Notes: generated by a model from the letters alone, not told the origin. DNA of 23,051 bases from JAAYAY01 sp964429355 (GCA_964429355.1 CAYSCH010000121.1:1-23051), one strand, 5' to 3'; positions 15,576 through 23,051 are shown, numbered from the stretch's first letter. Numbers and translations are program-made.

Positions 15576-16967
15576 TCAGGCAGGCACCTGGTTGGTGTGT
15601 GCCAACAGACGTGGATAGAGGAAGCCGTAGATGGTCGTTGCCACGAAACCGATCATCGGCAGAACGAAGCAGATCGCCATGCTGTGATATTGATCGGCCA
15701 GATAACCCATCAAGGGTGGGGCGATGGCACCCCCCACGATCGACATGATCTGAAACGAGGCGGCCAGTTTCGTCTGCCGGCCGAGCCCGTGAAGGCTCAT
15801 GGCGAAAATGAAGGGAAACATGATTGACATAAACAACCAGCAGAAGGGCAACACCATCCAGGAGACGTGCGGAATGTCGGCCATCACCACGGCAATGATC
15901 GCGATGTTGGCGATCCCGTAGAGCCCCAGGAGCTGGTTGGGCTTGATGACCTTGGTAATGGCCGCGCCGGTGAAGCGGCCCGTCGCATAGAGAATCATGG
16001 CGATGGTCACCACGTAGGCCGCCGCGGCCTCGGGGCTGGCGGCCCCGGTGACGCCTTGGTACCAGGCAAACAGCGGGGCGATCGAGGTTGCCCCCGCGGC
16101 GTCCTTGGTGATCGCATTCTCCAGAATGTAGTTCACGGCAAATGCGTTCACTCCCACCTGCGCGGCAATGTAGAGGAACTGAGTGGCGATGCCGCAGACA
16201 AAATGCGTCTGGCGGATGAGTGGGATCTCGTGGGCAGGCGCGTCGCCCTCGTCGGAATTCTCGGCCGCCGGTTCGTCGATCCGCGGCAGCTTGATGAACG
16301 AGAAAACAACAAATACCAGCAGCACCACGCAGCCCAGGACCACGTAGGGGATCAAAAGCGACTTGAAGTCAACCGGCTCCCCCGCTTCCAGTCGCTTGCC
16401 GAAGATGAGCGCACCACCAACCGTGGGGGCAATGATGTAAGCCACCGAGTTGAAGGCCTGCGCCACCGACAGACGCGCCGCGGCGCCTTCCGGCGGACCA
16501 AGCACGGTCACGTAAGGATTGGCCGCCGTTTCCACACACGCCAGCCCGCTCGAAAGAACGAACAGCGCCAGCAGAAACGCGGGAAAGGTCTGCCACCACA
16601 GGCCGGCCGGGATGAACAAGAAGGCGCCGATGGCCACGACCAGCAAGCCCAGCAGGATCCCTCGCTGGTAGCCGATCCGGCGAATCAGCAGGGCCGAGGG
16701 CAACGCCAGCAGAAAGTAGGCGCCAAACACCGACGTTTGGATGAAACCCGATTGCGTCTTGCTCACGTGGAGCGTGTTCTGAAAGTGCTTGTTCAGGACG
16801 TCCAGCATCGCATGGCAGAACCCCCAAATGAAGAACAGGGAGGAGACCATGATCAGGGCCAACAACAAGGTCTGTCGAGTGTTGGAACCCATCGTGGGAA
16901 TATTGTCTTCCGGCCCTCGGGTGGTGGAAGAAGGCTGCTGCTTGCTCATCTTGCCCTTCACATTCAT
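15576..16967 (-). CDS. FucP-like MFS sugar:proton symporter
   Basis: The 463-residue protein is a 12-helix major facilitator of the FHS (fucose/glucose/galactose:H+ symporter) family. Diagnostic stretches are SLFFIWGFCHAMLDVLNKHF in helix 1, GFIQTSVFGAYFLLALPSAL in helix 2, and SGLACVETAANPYVTVLGPP in helix 4, all close to the FucP pattern. A charged loop (~215-240, IDEPAAENSDEGDAPAHE) separates the two six-helix halves. The likely substrate is L-fucose, glucose/galactose or a related sugar; specificity cannot be read. The start is uncertain: ATG 16967 has a poor leader, whereas the internal ATG at 16949 follows AAGGGC closely. No catabolic gene is adjacent. The gene is divergent from ispD. 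Confidence 0.9.
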   Translation of the reverse strand: MNVKGKMSKQQPSSTTRGPEDNIPTMGSNTRQTLLLALIMVSSLFFIWGFCHAMLDVLNKHFQNTLHVSKTQSGFIQTSVFGAYFLLALPSALLIRRIGYQRGILLGLLVVAIGAFLFIPAGLWWQTFPAFLLALFVLSSGLACVETAANPYVTVLGPPEGAAARLSVAQAFNSVAYIIAPTVGGALIFGKRLEAGEPVDFKSLLIPYVVLGCVVLLVFVVFSFIKLPRIDEPAAENSDEGDAPAHEIPLIRQTHFVCGIATQFLYIAAQVGVNAFAVNYILENAITKDAAGATSIAPLFAWYQGVTGAASPEAAAAYVVTIAMILYATGRFTGAAITKVIKPNQLLGLYGIANIAIIAVVMADIPHVSWMVLPFCWLFMSIMFPFIFAMSLHGLGRQTKLAASFQIMSIVGGAIAPPLMGYLADQYHSMAICFVLPMIGFVATTIYGFLYPRLLAHTNQVPA

Positions 16968-17103
16968 GGCTTGGCTGTTGTTGTTTCGACGCAGTGTTCG
17001 AAAATCCTACCAGGAATGACGAAAGCTCTCAAGAACCCGCTATTTCGCAGCCCACCGCCCGGACCGGCGCGAGTATTGAGGGGCCTGCAGTGTGGCGTAC
17101 TCC

Positions 17104-17131
17104 TTGACACCCCGCCGCAGAGTGGAACAAT
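17104..17131 (+). promoter_or_regulatory. Possible sigma-70 promoter upstream of ispD
   Basis: A perfect TTGACA (17104-17109) is followed after 16 bases by AACAAT (17126-17131, 4 of 6 consensus). The leader to ispD would be about 180 bases, which is long, so this is tentative. Confidence 0.3.
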
Positions 17132-17211
17132 AGAGGGTTCGGATGGCCGGACGGCAGATCGTCTCTGTCCGGCTGCCCGGGCATTGGTTCAACGACGACT
17201 TGCAGTTCTCC

Positions 17212-17245
17212 TGCCCTCACCCCTTCCGCTCTCTCACAGGGGAAA
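17212..17245. repeat. Fragment of a CCCTCACCCC/CTCTC interspersed repeat
   Basis: TGCCCTCACCCC (17212-17223) is followed by CCGCTCTCTCACAGGGG. I recall related sequences, usually with a full GAGAGGG inverted arm, scattered between genes in many environmental bacteria including planctomycetes, where they translate as SPLPLSR. Here only a degraded half is present. Confidence 0.35.
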
Positions 17246-17315
17246 GCCGTGGTCGTGAAGTTGTTCGTGAGCCGTTGCCTGATAGTCCGTGAGCCGGAAT
17301 TGGGAGAATTGCACC

Positions 17316-18053
17316 GTGGCCAAATTCGCAGTGATCATGCCGGCGGCCGGCAAGAGCAGCCGATTTCACGATAAGAACTACAAGAAGCCCTTCGCGCCGC
17401 TGGCAAATCGAGCCGTGTGGCTCCATTCGGCGGAGCGGTTCTTGAGTCGCAACGATGTAATCCAGGTGATCCTGGTCATCTCGCCCGAGGACCGCGACTA
17501 CTTCAACTTCAAGTTCGCGTCGAACGTGGCGATCCTGGGGATCCAGGTTGTGGAAGGCGGTGCGGAACGGAGCGACTCAGTGGCCCGCGCCCTAGCCAAG
17601 GTCAAGCCGGAGGCCGATTTTGTAGCCGTTCACGATGCCGCCCGTCCCTGCCTTTGCGACGAATGGATCGACAGCGTGTTTGCGGCTGCAGAGAAATCGG
17701 GAGCAGCGATCCTGGCGGTGCCGGTTGCGGGAACTCTGAAACGCAGCGATGGCAAACGCGTTCTGGAGACTCTCTCCCGGTCTGACGTTTGGGAGGCGCA
17801 GACGCCACAGGTGTTTCGGCGCGAGTTGCTCCTGGAGGCCTACGAGAAACGCGGCAACGATCCGGCAACCGACGACTCGCAACTCGTCGAGCGTTTGGGC
17901 AAGCCGGTAACCGCTGTGCTCGGCTCGCGAATCAACCTTAAGATCACGACCCGGGAGGATCTCCGCCTGGCCGAGGCGTCACTCAAGGCCCTTCCCAAGC
18001 CGAAGTTGTCCGGTCCCCTCAATCCGTTTGCCGACAGTGACATGTGGCGCTGA
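17316..18053 (+). CDS. ispD: 2-C-methyl-D-erythritol 4-phosphate cytidylyltransferase
   Basis: IspD transfers CMP from CTP to MEP in the non-mevalonate isoprenoid pathway. I start at GTG 17316 (VAKFAVIMPAAGKSSRF), which matches the family N-terminus and has GGGAG 9 bases upstream; an in-frame GTG at 17289 would add nine unrelated residues. The 245-residue chain has the CTP-binding PAAGKSSRF (9-17) followed by the lysine-rich YKKPF, the VHDAARP signature (105-111), AVPVAGTLKR, and EAQTPQVFRRELL with the DDSQLVE segment downstream. Length is typical, with a short extra C-terminal tail. tyrS follows 91 bp later in the same direction, so they may share a transcript. No ispF is adjacent. Confidence 0.93.
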   Translation: MAKFAVIMPAAGKSSRFHDKNYKKPFAPLANRAVWLHSAERFLSRNDVIQVILVISPEDRDYFNFKFASNVAILGIQVVEGGAERSDSVARALAKVKPEADFVAVHDAARPCLCDEWIDSVFAAAEKSGAAILAVPVAGTLKRSDGKRVLETLSRSDVWEAQTPQVFRRELLLEAYEKRGNDPATDDSQLVERLGKPVTAVLGSRINLKITTREDLRLAEASLKALPKPKLSGPLNPFADSDMWR

Positions 18054-18144
18054 GCCTTCCCCTTCATTTCCAGCCTGCCCCGCCACCGTTGTTCACTCTC
18101 CAGTCCTCGCTTCCTTTAACGATCAACGAAACACTCCCCTACCC

Positions 18145-19431
18145 ATGCAGAACATCTTCGAAGAACTCACATGGCGCCGGTTGGTCAATCAGACAACGGA
18201 TGACCAGAACCTGCCGAAATGGCTCAACGAGAAGTCGCGGACGGTCTACGTGGGCTTCGACCCGACCGCCGATAGCCTCCACGTGGGGCATCTGATGGCT
18301 CTGATGATTCTTCGCAGGTTTCAGCAGGCCGGCCATCGCCCGATCGCGGTCGTCGGCGGCGCCACGGGCATGATCGGCGATCCCAGCGGCAAGAGCGAGG
18401 AGCGCAGACTGCTTTCGGTGGATACGCTCCAGGCGAACGTGGCCGGCATGGAGAAGCAGCTTCGCCGGTTTCTCGATTTCGAGGACGGCCCATGTTCGGC
18501 AATCCTCGTCAATAACTACGATTGGATGGGGCGCTTCGGATACCTGGAGTTTCTCCGCGATGTGGGCAAGCACTTCCCGGTGAACGTGATGCTCACCAAA
18601 GATTCCGTCAGGAGCCGCCTCAACCGCGATGACAGCGGCCTGAGCTACACGGAATTCAGCTACATGCTGTTGCAGGCCTATGATTTTGTGCACTTGAACG
18701 CCCAGTTCAATTGCGAAATTCAGGTCGGCGGCAGCGACCAGTGGGGCAACATCACCGCCGGTATCGATCTGGCCAGGCGGATGCGAGGCGTGCAGCTCCA
18801 TGGTATGACGTGCCCCTTGCTGACCAAGAGCGACGGCACGAAGATGGGCAAAACGGAAGCGGGGGCCCTTTGGCTCGACGCGGACAAGACGAGCCCTTAT
18901 CACTTCTACCAGTACTGGATCAATCTCGACGATGCCGACATCGACAAGTGCCTGCGGTTCTTCACCGACCTCCAGGAGGATCGTATCGTGGCCGTCATGT
19001 CCGACCACCAGGCCGCACCCCAGAAACGAGAGGGTCAGCGGACCCTGGCCACGGAACTGACTCGCCTGGTCCACGGCGAGGAGGGGCTGGCGGCCGCGCA
19101 GAAAGCGACGGGGATCTTCTTCGGTGCAGAGATCAGCCAGCTCGACGACTCGCAGTTGACCGCGATCTTTGCCGATGTACCGAGCAAGGAACTGCCGCGC
19201 CAGCGCCTTGCCGGCGAGGGATTCTCGATCGTCGACGCCCTGGTAGAATCGGGATTGGCCAAGTCCAAAGGAGATGCACGCCGGACGATCGAACAGGGTG
19301 GGGCTTATGTGAACAATCGGCGCATCGATGCGGTGGGCACGTACCTGACTGCCGCCGAACTGGCCAGCGAAACCGTCATGGTGCTTCGCAGCGGAAAGAA
19401 GCGTTACGCGCTGCTGCGGTTCGTCGGCTGA
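18145..19431 (+). CDS. tyrS: Tyrosyl-tRNA synthetase
   Basis: The 428-residue class I synthetase charges tRNA-Tyr. The start at ATG 18145 (MQNIFEELTWRRLVNQTTDD) matches TyrS N-termini; the open frame further upstream is unrelated, and no Shine-Dalgarno precedes the ATG. The HIGH-type motif reads HVGH (46-49) in DPTADSLHVGHLMALM. The tyrosine-pocket region YTEFSYMLLQAYDFVHL and VGGSDQWGNITAGIDL are present, and the KMSKS loop reads KMGKT (233-237) in the context KSDGTKMGKTE, the usual bacterial variant. The C-terminal S4 RNA-binding domain (~360-428) includes DALVESGLAKSKGDARRTIE and GGAYVNNRRI. No T-box leader is visible in the 91 bp upstream. Confidence 0.96.
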   Translation: MQNIFEELTWRRLVNQTTDDQNLPKWLNEKSRTVYVGFDPTADSLHVGHLMALMILRRFQQAGHRPIAVVGGATGMIGDPSGKSEERRLLSVDTLQANVAGMEKQLRRFLDFEDGPCSAILVNNYDWMGRFGYLEFLRDVGKHFPVNVMLTKDSVRSRLNRDDSGLSYTEFSYMLLQAYDFVHLNAQFNCEIQVGGSDQWGNITAGIDLARRMRGVQLHGMTCPLLTKSDGTKMGKTEAGALWLDADKTSPYHFYQYWINLDDADIDKCLRFFTDLQEDRIVAVMSDHQAAPQKREGQRTLATELTRLVHGEEGLAAAQKATGIFFGAEISQLDDSQLTAIFADVPSKELPRQRLAGEGFSIVDALVESGLAKSKGDARRTIEQGGAYVNNRRIDAVGTYLTAAELASETVMVLRSGKKRYALLRFVG

Positions 19432-19584
19432 GCGGCGGCTGGAAAAGAGACTTCCTCATTGCAGGGACCCTTGTGCAAAGGGGCTGTCTTCAGCAGAACT
19501 GGGGACGAGCGGGAAAACCGCCGGACTGACGGGGAGTCTTTCTCCTTGGAGCCGTCCACGGAGCGGCCAACACCGGTTGCATAC

Positions 19585-20763
19585 ATGGGCCAACCAGAAC
19601 GAATCGCGCTGGCATTTCCATTGGGAATGCCCCATCACGAGTTGCTCATCGAAGGAGTGCTCGCCTACGCGCGCGAACATGGACGGCACTGGTCCTTTCT
19701 GACAGCCCCGGAATCGATGACCCTTTCCATTCTTGATCTGAAGGGATGGCAAGGCGCCGGCATCATCGCCAAGCTCAATCTGGCAGCCGAGGCTCGGTTC
19801 GCCGCCAGTCTCGACATCCCCATGGTCAATGTGTCCGGCACACTGCGCCAATCACCGGTGGTCAGGGTTACGGTCGACAACCAGAAAATAGGCCAACTGG
19901 CGGCGGAGCACCTGCTCGATGCCGGATTTCGGAACATGGCTTTCTACGGCGTTCGCCGGGCAGGATACTCCCACCTGCGCGAGATGGGCTTCCGGAGGCG
20001 TTTGGACGAGTCCAATGCGAGCTGCGCCGTACTGCGGGCGGCAACCACGTTTCGAACGCGGGGCAATCGCTGGTTCGACCAGCACCAGGACCTGATTCAT
20101 TGGATTGGAGAACTGGAGAAGCCTCTTGGGTTGTTCGTCGTGTCGGATTACCGGGCCCGGCTGGTGATCGATGCGTGCCAGCAGCACGGATTGAACGTTC
20201 CCGAAGACGTGGCCCTGGTTTCGGTTGACAACGAGCGAACGATCTGCGAACACTGCGAACCCAAGCTGACGAGTGTCGACCGGAATGCCCGGGTTGTCGG
20301 CTACCGGTCGGCCGAGGTGCTCGACGGTCTGATCCGCGGCCAGCAACCCGAAAGACGGGAGATTCTCATTCCGCCCAAGGGACTGATCGCTCGGGCCTCC
20401 TCCGACACGCTGGCGATCGATGACCCGCGGCTCCGTGAGGTCGTGGCCTATATTCAGAGCCATCTCAAAGGCGAACTCAGAATCGACGACATTCTCGCCC
20501 GTACGGGCATGTCGCGCCGATGGCTCGAATACGCATTCCGAGAGCACCTGGGAGAAAGCCCGCACCAGTACATCGGGCGAAAACGTGTTCTGGCCGCCAA
20601 GGAACTTCTCCAGGAAGAACCCGATCTGAAACTCCACGAGATCGCCGCCATGACGGGATTCGCGCGGCCCAAACAACTGACCCTGGCCTTTCAGCGATAC
20701 GAGGGCGTTTCCCCGCGAGCCTATCGCCAGGCCAGCGATGAGGGCGAGTTGCTGCCGGAGTGA
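19585..20763 (+). CDS. XylR-like transcriptional regulator: LacI-type sugar sensor with AraC HTH
   Basis: The 392-residue protein joins a periplasmic-binding-protein-like sensor (~1-270, starting ERIALAFPLGMPHHELLIEG) to a C-terminal AraC/XylS double helix-turn-helix (~279-380). The latter includes LRIDDILARTGMSRRWLEYA, FREHLGESPHQYI and the second HTH EIAAMTGFARPKQLTLAF with the closing YEGVSPRAYR. This is the arrangement of E. coli XylR, an activator of xylose genes; many planctomycete homologues exist with unknown sugars. VTVDNQKIGQLAAEHLLDAG and FVVSDYRARLVIDACQQHGL are standard LacI-family sensor segments. The start at ATG 19585 matches family N-termini, although the frame runs back to a TTG at 19459; no Shine-Dalgarno is evident. 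No obvious target operon is adjacent. Confidence 0.9.
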   Translation: MGQPERIALAFPLGMPHHELLIEGVLAYAREHGRHWSFLTAPESMTLSILDLKGWQGAGIIAKLNLAAEARFAASLDIPMVNVSGTLRQSPVVRVTVDNQKIGQLAAEHLLDAGFRNMAFYGVRRAGYSHLREMGFRRRLDESNASCAVLRAATTFRTRGNRWFDQHQDLIHWIGELEKPLGLFVVSDYRARLVIDACQQHGLNVPEDVALVSVDNERTICEHCEPKLTSVDRNARVVGYRSAEVLDGLIRGQQPERREILIPPKGLIARASSDTLAIDDPRLREVVAYIQSHLKGELRIDDILARTGMSRRWLEYAFREHLGESPHQYIGRKRVLAAKELLQEEPDLKLHEIAAMTGFARPKQLTLAFQRYEGVSPRAYRQASDEGELLPE

Positions 20764-20775
20764 ATGGCGTATAAT
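20749..20775 (+). promoter_or_regulatory. Promoter with perfect TATAAT before the UvrC-like gene
   Basis: TATAAT at 20770-20775 lies just after the regulator's stop codon. The best upstream element is TTGCTG (20749-20754) with a short 15-base spacer. Transcription from about 20782 would give a ~60-base leader before the GTG at 20841. Confidence 0.45.
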
Positions 20776-20840
20776 GGGAGCGGCACCCGCTACCGGCGAG
20801 GTCAGCCACATTGTTCCTCGTCGAGAATCATGGAAGAGCC

Positions 20841-21613
20841 GTGTCACTGACGGAGTGTCTTGATCCGAAACCGTTTGAGTCGTTTGGCGGCTCGCGATGG
20901 CGTGTCGTGTCGAAGCGTCCGGTCGAGCGGCTGCCCCTGTCGGGCAATCTCAAGCAAGTGCGGGCGCAGATTCGTTGGGCAGTTCCGAATCGCCCGGGCG
21001 TCTATGGAATGATCGATGCCCGGCGGGAACTGATCTACGTGGGCAAGTCGAAACGACTGCGTGATCGGCTGATGATCTGGGCAATTGCCTCGGCCCTTGC
21101 GCGGCCCGTTGCGGTGAGAGCGACTACGCACGGGCCGTTCGCCTCGCCAGGGATTTCCTGGCCGGCCGAAGTGCAGAGCTTCCAGAAATGCTCGACGCAC
21201 AGATGCGGCAGGCGGCCGAGCAACGACAGTTCGAACGCGCCGCAGCGCTGCGCGACGCCCGACTGGAACTCGAGTGGCTCTCCGATCATCTCGAACGACT
21301 GCGGGAGATCCGCGGGCGAGACCAGTTTGTCTATCCCCATGCGGAGCAGTCGGGGCACGTAACATGGTACTTCCTTGCCGCCGGGCAGGTGATCGAGGCG
21401 GCGGCGGCCCCCAACAGTGGCCGTACAGCGGCATGCCGACTGCGGATGCTCGAGAAAGCCTACCGCACCGATCCCTCCTTTCTCAGCCAGGGCGATTCAA
21501 CAACTATGGATGTTTCGGCCCTCGTAGCGTCGTGGTTTCGCAACCGCCGCCAGGAACTGGAGCACGCACTCCTGCCGGAACAGGCGATGGAGATCTGCCG
21601 CAGGATGATATGA
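20841..21613 (+). pseudogene. UvrC-like GIY-YIG protein with internal deletion and frameshift
   Basis: The left part, from GTG 20841 (VSLTECLDPKPFESFGGSRW), carries a GIY-YIG nuclease start: PNRPGVYGMIDARRELIYVG then KSKRLRDRL, with GVY at 53-55 and YVG at 66-68. After RDRL (base ~21071) this frame loses all family resemblance. From about base 21071 a different frame reads DDLGNCLGPCAARCGES, then YARAVRLARDFLAGR and a UVR-motif helix (QRQFERAAALRDARLELEWL), continuing to TGA at 21611-21613. In UvrC-type proteins the CLGPC segment follows the GIY-YIG domain only after the rest of that domain and a long linker, so at least ~100 residues are missing at the junction as well as the frame being broken. 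Either the gene is a pseudogene or the scaffold is misjoined here. Planctomycete UvrC-like accessory proteins of this type exist beside true UvrC. Confidence 0.75.
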
Positions 21614-21628
21614 ACATCTGTACGTCGG

Positions 21629-21913
21629 TTACCGCATGCCGCTCTGCGGGGGCTGCACCATCTCGTACAGTCCGGCCTCGATCTTCCTGAGGCGGCCCTG
21701 GCGTTCCAGTTCGTCCCAGACGGACTGCGGATACTGATCCGGCGGTGCGATGCCCACAATGCCCGATTCACGGCCGCTGCTCATCGGCCCAACGCCGATC
21801 CGCGACTGGTCGTCCAACCGGGTCAACTTCAGCTTCTTCTTGAAGGCCTTGACCGCTGCTTTGAGCTGCTGGGGAGTGGGGGCCGGAGATGGGGGGACGT
21901 CGGGAGACGACAT
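21629..21913 (-). CDS. Conserved planctomycete-type hypothetical protein
   Basis: The 94-residue protein has a Ser/Pro-rich N-terminus (1-13), a basic helix LKAAVKAFKKKLKLTRLDD (17-35), then RIGVGPMSSGRESGIVGIAP, PDQYPQSVWDELERQGRLRK and a closing GLYEMVQPP. The last part looks like a small winged-helix-like or strand-helix-strand unit. A strong AGGAGT site lies 6 bases before the ATG (minus strand), which supports a real gene. I recall similar short proteins annotated as hypothetical in many planctomycetes, but cannot confirm this by search. There are no transmembrane segments, no signal peptide and no catalytic motif. Its stop is 15 bp from the end of the convergent UvrC-like gene. Confidence 0.75.
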   Translation of the reverse strand: MSSPDVPPSPAPTPQQLKAAVKAFKKKLKLTRLDDQSRIGVGPMSSGRESGIVGIAPPDQYPQSVWDELERQGRLRKIEAGLYEMVQPPQSGMR

Positions 21914-21953
21914 GGAAAACTCCTGATGGAATTCACAAATGGCCTATTCAGAT

Positions 21954-21959
21954 AGTATA
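21954..21959 (-). promoter_or_regulatory. Possible -10 element of the 94-residue protein gene
   Basis: On the minus strand TATACT (5 of 6 consensus) lies about 40 bases before the start codon at 21913. No matching -35 hexamer is found at 16-18 bases, so this is tentative. Confidence 0.3.
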
Positions 21960-21974
21960 GCTCCCTGGGGCCGC

Positions 21975-22043
21975 CTCGCAGGTCAGGCTGTGTCTGGCGT
22001 GACCACTTTGCTCTCCCTTGTCCGGGCTCGCCGCACCTGCGAG
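21975..22043. repeat. Inverted repeat CTCGCAGGT/ACCTGCGAG between two minus-strand genes
   Basis: CTCGCAGGT (21975-21983) is the exact reverse complement of ACCTGCGAG (22035-22043), and nearby GGCC blocks extend the symmetry imperfectly. The 51-base loop is long for an intrinsic terminator. It lies after the aldolase gene and upstream of the small gene on the minus strand, where a terminator or operator would be expected. Confidence 0.4.
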
Positions 22044-22059
22044 CCGAGGCCATCGGCGG

Positions 22060-22983
22060 CTATTTCTTCAGTTCAACTCCGCACCAGTCGAAGAAACCCA
22101 TTTCATCAAGCTGGGCTCGAACCTTGGCTGTCTGCTCGGCCGTCAGATTTGCCTGGGGCAACCGGCAGCCGCCGCACTCTACCCCGTAAAGGCCGAGCAG
22201 CCATTTCATGATCGCCAGGAAGGGATGGCTGAGCATCACGCGGATCATCTTCACCGAGAGGAGTTGAAGCCGTTGGGCCTCCTGCATATCGCCCGCCTGG
22301 AAGGCGGCGAGGATCTTCAGGTACAAGGGAGCGGCAATATTGTAGGTGCTTCCGATGGCGCCCCGCGCCCCGGTTGCCAACGCGCTGAGAAACATTTCGT
22401 CGCAGCCCCAGAGCACGTCGAACCGGCCGTCTTGCAGGTTCAGGCACGCCTGGTACTCGAAGGCCTGCGGCGTCGTGTACTTCATCCCCACGAGATTGCC
22501 GATCTTCGCATCGGCGGCCGGCAAGAACTCGACCATGTCGAGCGCCGCTCCGGTGAGTGCCGGGATGTGGTAATAGTAAAACGGGGTCTGCGGTGCTCCG
22601 GCGGCAATCTCGGCCATGCAGTCCACAAGCATCGGCACCGTGCCGATCTTGAAATAGGACGGCGCCGTGGCCGAAATCGCATCGGCACCGATCCTTGCGG
22701 CATGGGCGGCCAGTTCCTGGGCCTCGCGCAGCGAATTGTGCCCCACCTGCACCACCGTCTTCATCCGCCCCTTGGCGACGGCCACGTAGGCGGCGGCGAC
22801 CGCCCGGCGTTCCTCGCCCGTGAGCGAGATCCCTTCACCGGTGCTGCCGCAGATGTAGATCCCCGAAACGCCGGTACGCTCCAGGAGATCGACGATCCGC
22901 GGGATCGGCTCCAGGTTCACCGCACCATCCGGATGCAGCGGCGTCAACGTCGCCGCAACGAGGCCTGACAACTGATAACGCAT
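22060..22983 (-). CDS. N-acetylneuraminate lyase / dihydrodipicolinate synthase family aldolase
   Basis: The 307-residue class I aldolase forms a Schiff base with a 2-oxo acid. ATG at 22981-22983 (MRYQLSGLVAATLTPLHPDG) is chosen because AAGGA lies about 9 bases upstream and the family begins here; nine further in-frame residues upstream look unrelated. Carboxylate-binding GSTGEG (46-51), the proton-relay Tyr138 in FYYYHIPALTG and the Schiff-base Lys168 in LVGMKYTT are all present, and GARGAIGSTYNI closes the active site. The YYYHIPALTG and GSTYN segments favour N-acetylneuraminate lyase (NanA/NPL-like) over DapA. It would then cleave sialic acid to ManNAc and pyruvate, but related sugar-acid aldolases share these features. 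No nanE, nanK or sialic acid transporter is next to it; upstream genes lie outside the window. Confidence 0.88.
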   Translation of the reverse strand: MRYQLSGLVAATLTPLHPDGAVNLEPIPRIVDLLERTGVSGIYICGSTGEGISLTGEERRAVAAAYVAVAKGRMKTVVQVGHNSLREAQELAAHAARIGADAISATAPSYFKIGTVPMLVDCMAEIAAGAPQTPFYYYHIPALTGAALDMVEFLPAADAKIGNLVGMKYTTPQAFEYQACLNLQDGRFDVLWGCDEMFLSALATGARGAIGSTYNIAAPLYLKILAAFQAGDMQEAQRLQLLSVKMIRVMLSHPFLAIMKWLLGLYGVECGGCRLPQANLTAEQTAKVRAQLDEMGFFDWCGVELKK

Positions 22984-23051
22984 TTCATTTTTCCTTCCAC
23001 GTCGATTCACATGCTTCCATCATTCAATCAATACAACCCCCTCGGGAACCG

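Larger units (their letters stand above)
16968..17315. other. 348 bp divergent intergenic region between the symporter gene and ispD
   Basis: No gene is convincing here. It holds a possible promoter toward ispD (TTGACA 17104-17109, AACAAT 17126-17131) and a fragment of a CCCTCACCCC-type interspersed repeat (17212-17245). Nothing else stands out. Confidence 0.5.

Noticed and set aside
15867..17258. 463-codon plus-strand frame opposite the FucP-like symporter
   Set aside because: Highly charged, His/Gln/Arg-rich antisense product; the minus strand encodes a clear 12-helix transporter.
18054..18144. Possible T-box or other leader upstream of tyrS
   Set aside because: Only 91 bp separate ispD and tyrS, with no T-box consensus and no terminator-antiterminator stems.
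1..23051. CRISPR arrays, tRNA or rRNA genes, transposases, phage or defence genes
   Set aside because: I read the intergenic regions on both strands and saw no regularly spaced repeats, cloverleaf-like sequences, DDE-type transposase or phage motifs. Absence is by eye and a covariance-model scan would be needed to be certain.

Overview
The window is a GC-rich stretch of a bacterial chromosome, most likely from a planctomycete of the Pirellulales type. The evidence for that is indirect. It includes secreted proteins with fibronectin-III/Ig-like and carbohydrate-binding modules, and a secreted FAD oxidoreductase flanked by such modules. It also includes two short proteins (5642-5842 and 21629-21913) that resemble conserved planctomycete hypotheticals, two interspersed-repeat fragments I associate with planctomycete genomes, and mostly single-gene transcription units with weak Shine-Dalgarno sites. 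Three runs of exactly 10 N (880-889, 10824-10833, 14753-14762) show that it is a draft scaffold.

Layout. 1-1703: 3' end of a large FN3/Ig-domain surface protein. 1765-2496 (-): GlpF-type glycerol facilitator, divergent from 2720-5554 (+), a signal-peptide-bearing FAD oxidoreductase with accessory binding modules. 5642-5842 (-): small CPxCG protein. 6325-7269 (+): secreted Q-rich BON-domain protein, bracketed by two direct copies of a ~115 bp intergenic repeat. 7501-8244 (+): orphan ABC ATPase. 8378-10045 (+): CPA2/Kef-type cation:proton antiporter with an RCK domain. 10059-11336 (-) and 11416-11766 (-): MtaB tRNA methylthiotransferase and ClpS. 12010-14669 (+): M20 dipeptidase and seryl-tRNA synthetase, tightly coupled. 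14799-15551 (+): TauE/SafE permease, convergent with 15576-16967 (-), a FucP-like sugar symporter. 17316-18053 (+) and 18145-19431 (+): IspD and tyrosyl-tRNA synthetase. 19585-20763 (+): XylR-like regulator (LacI-type sensor plus AraC HTH). 20841-21613 (+): a UvrC-like GIY-YIG gene broken by an internal deletion and frameshift. 21629-21913 (-): conserved small protein. 22060-22983 (-): N-acetylneuraminate lyase/DHDPS-family aldolase.

Most genes are housekeeping (tRNA charging and modification, isoprenoid synthesis, proteolysis) or sugar/polyol uptake and catabolism: GlpF, FucP-like symporter, XylR-like regulator, NanA-like lyase, and secreted carbohydrate-associated proteins. I see no tRNA, rRNA, CRISPR array, transposase, prophage or defence island, and I do not see a clearly new multi-gene system. 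The items most worth a second look are the paired repeat around the BON gene, the internally deleted UvrC-like gene, the modular secreted flavoprotein, and the two small lineage-type proteins.
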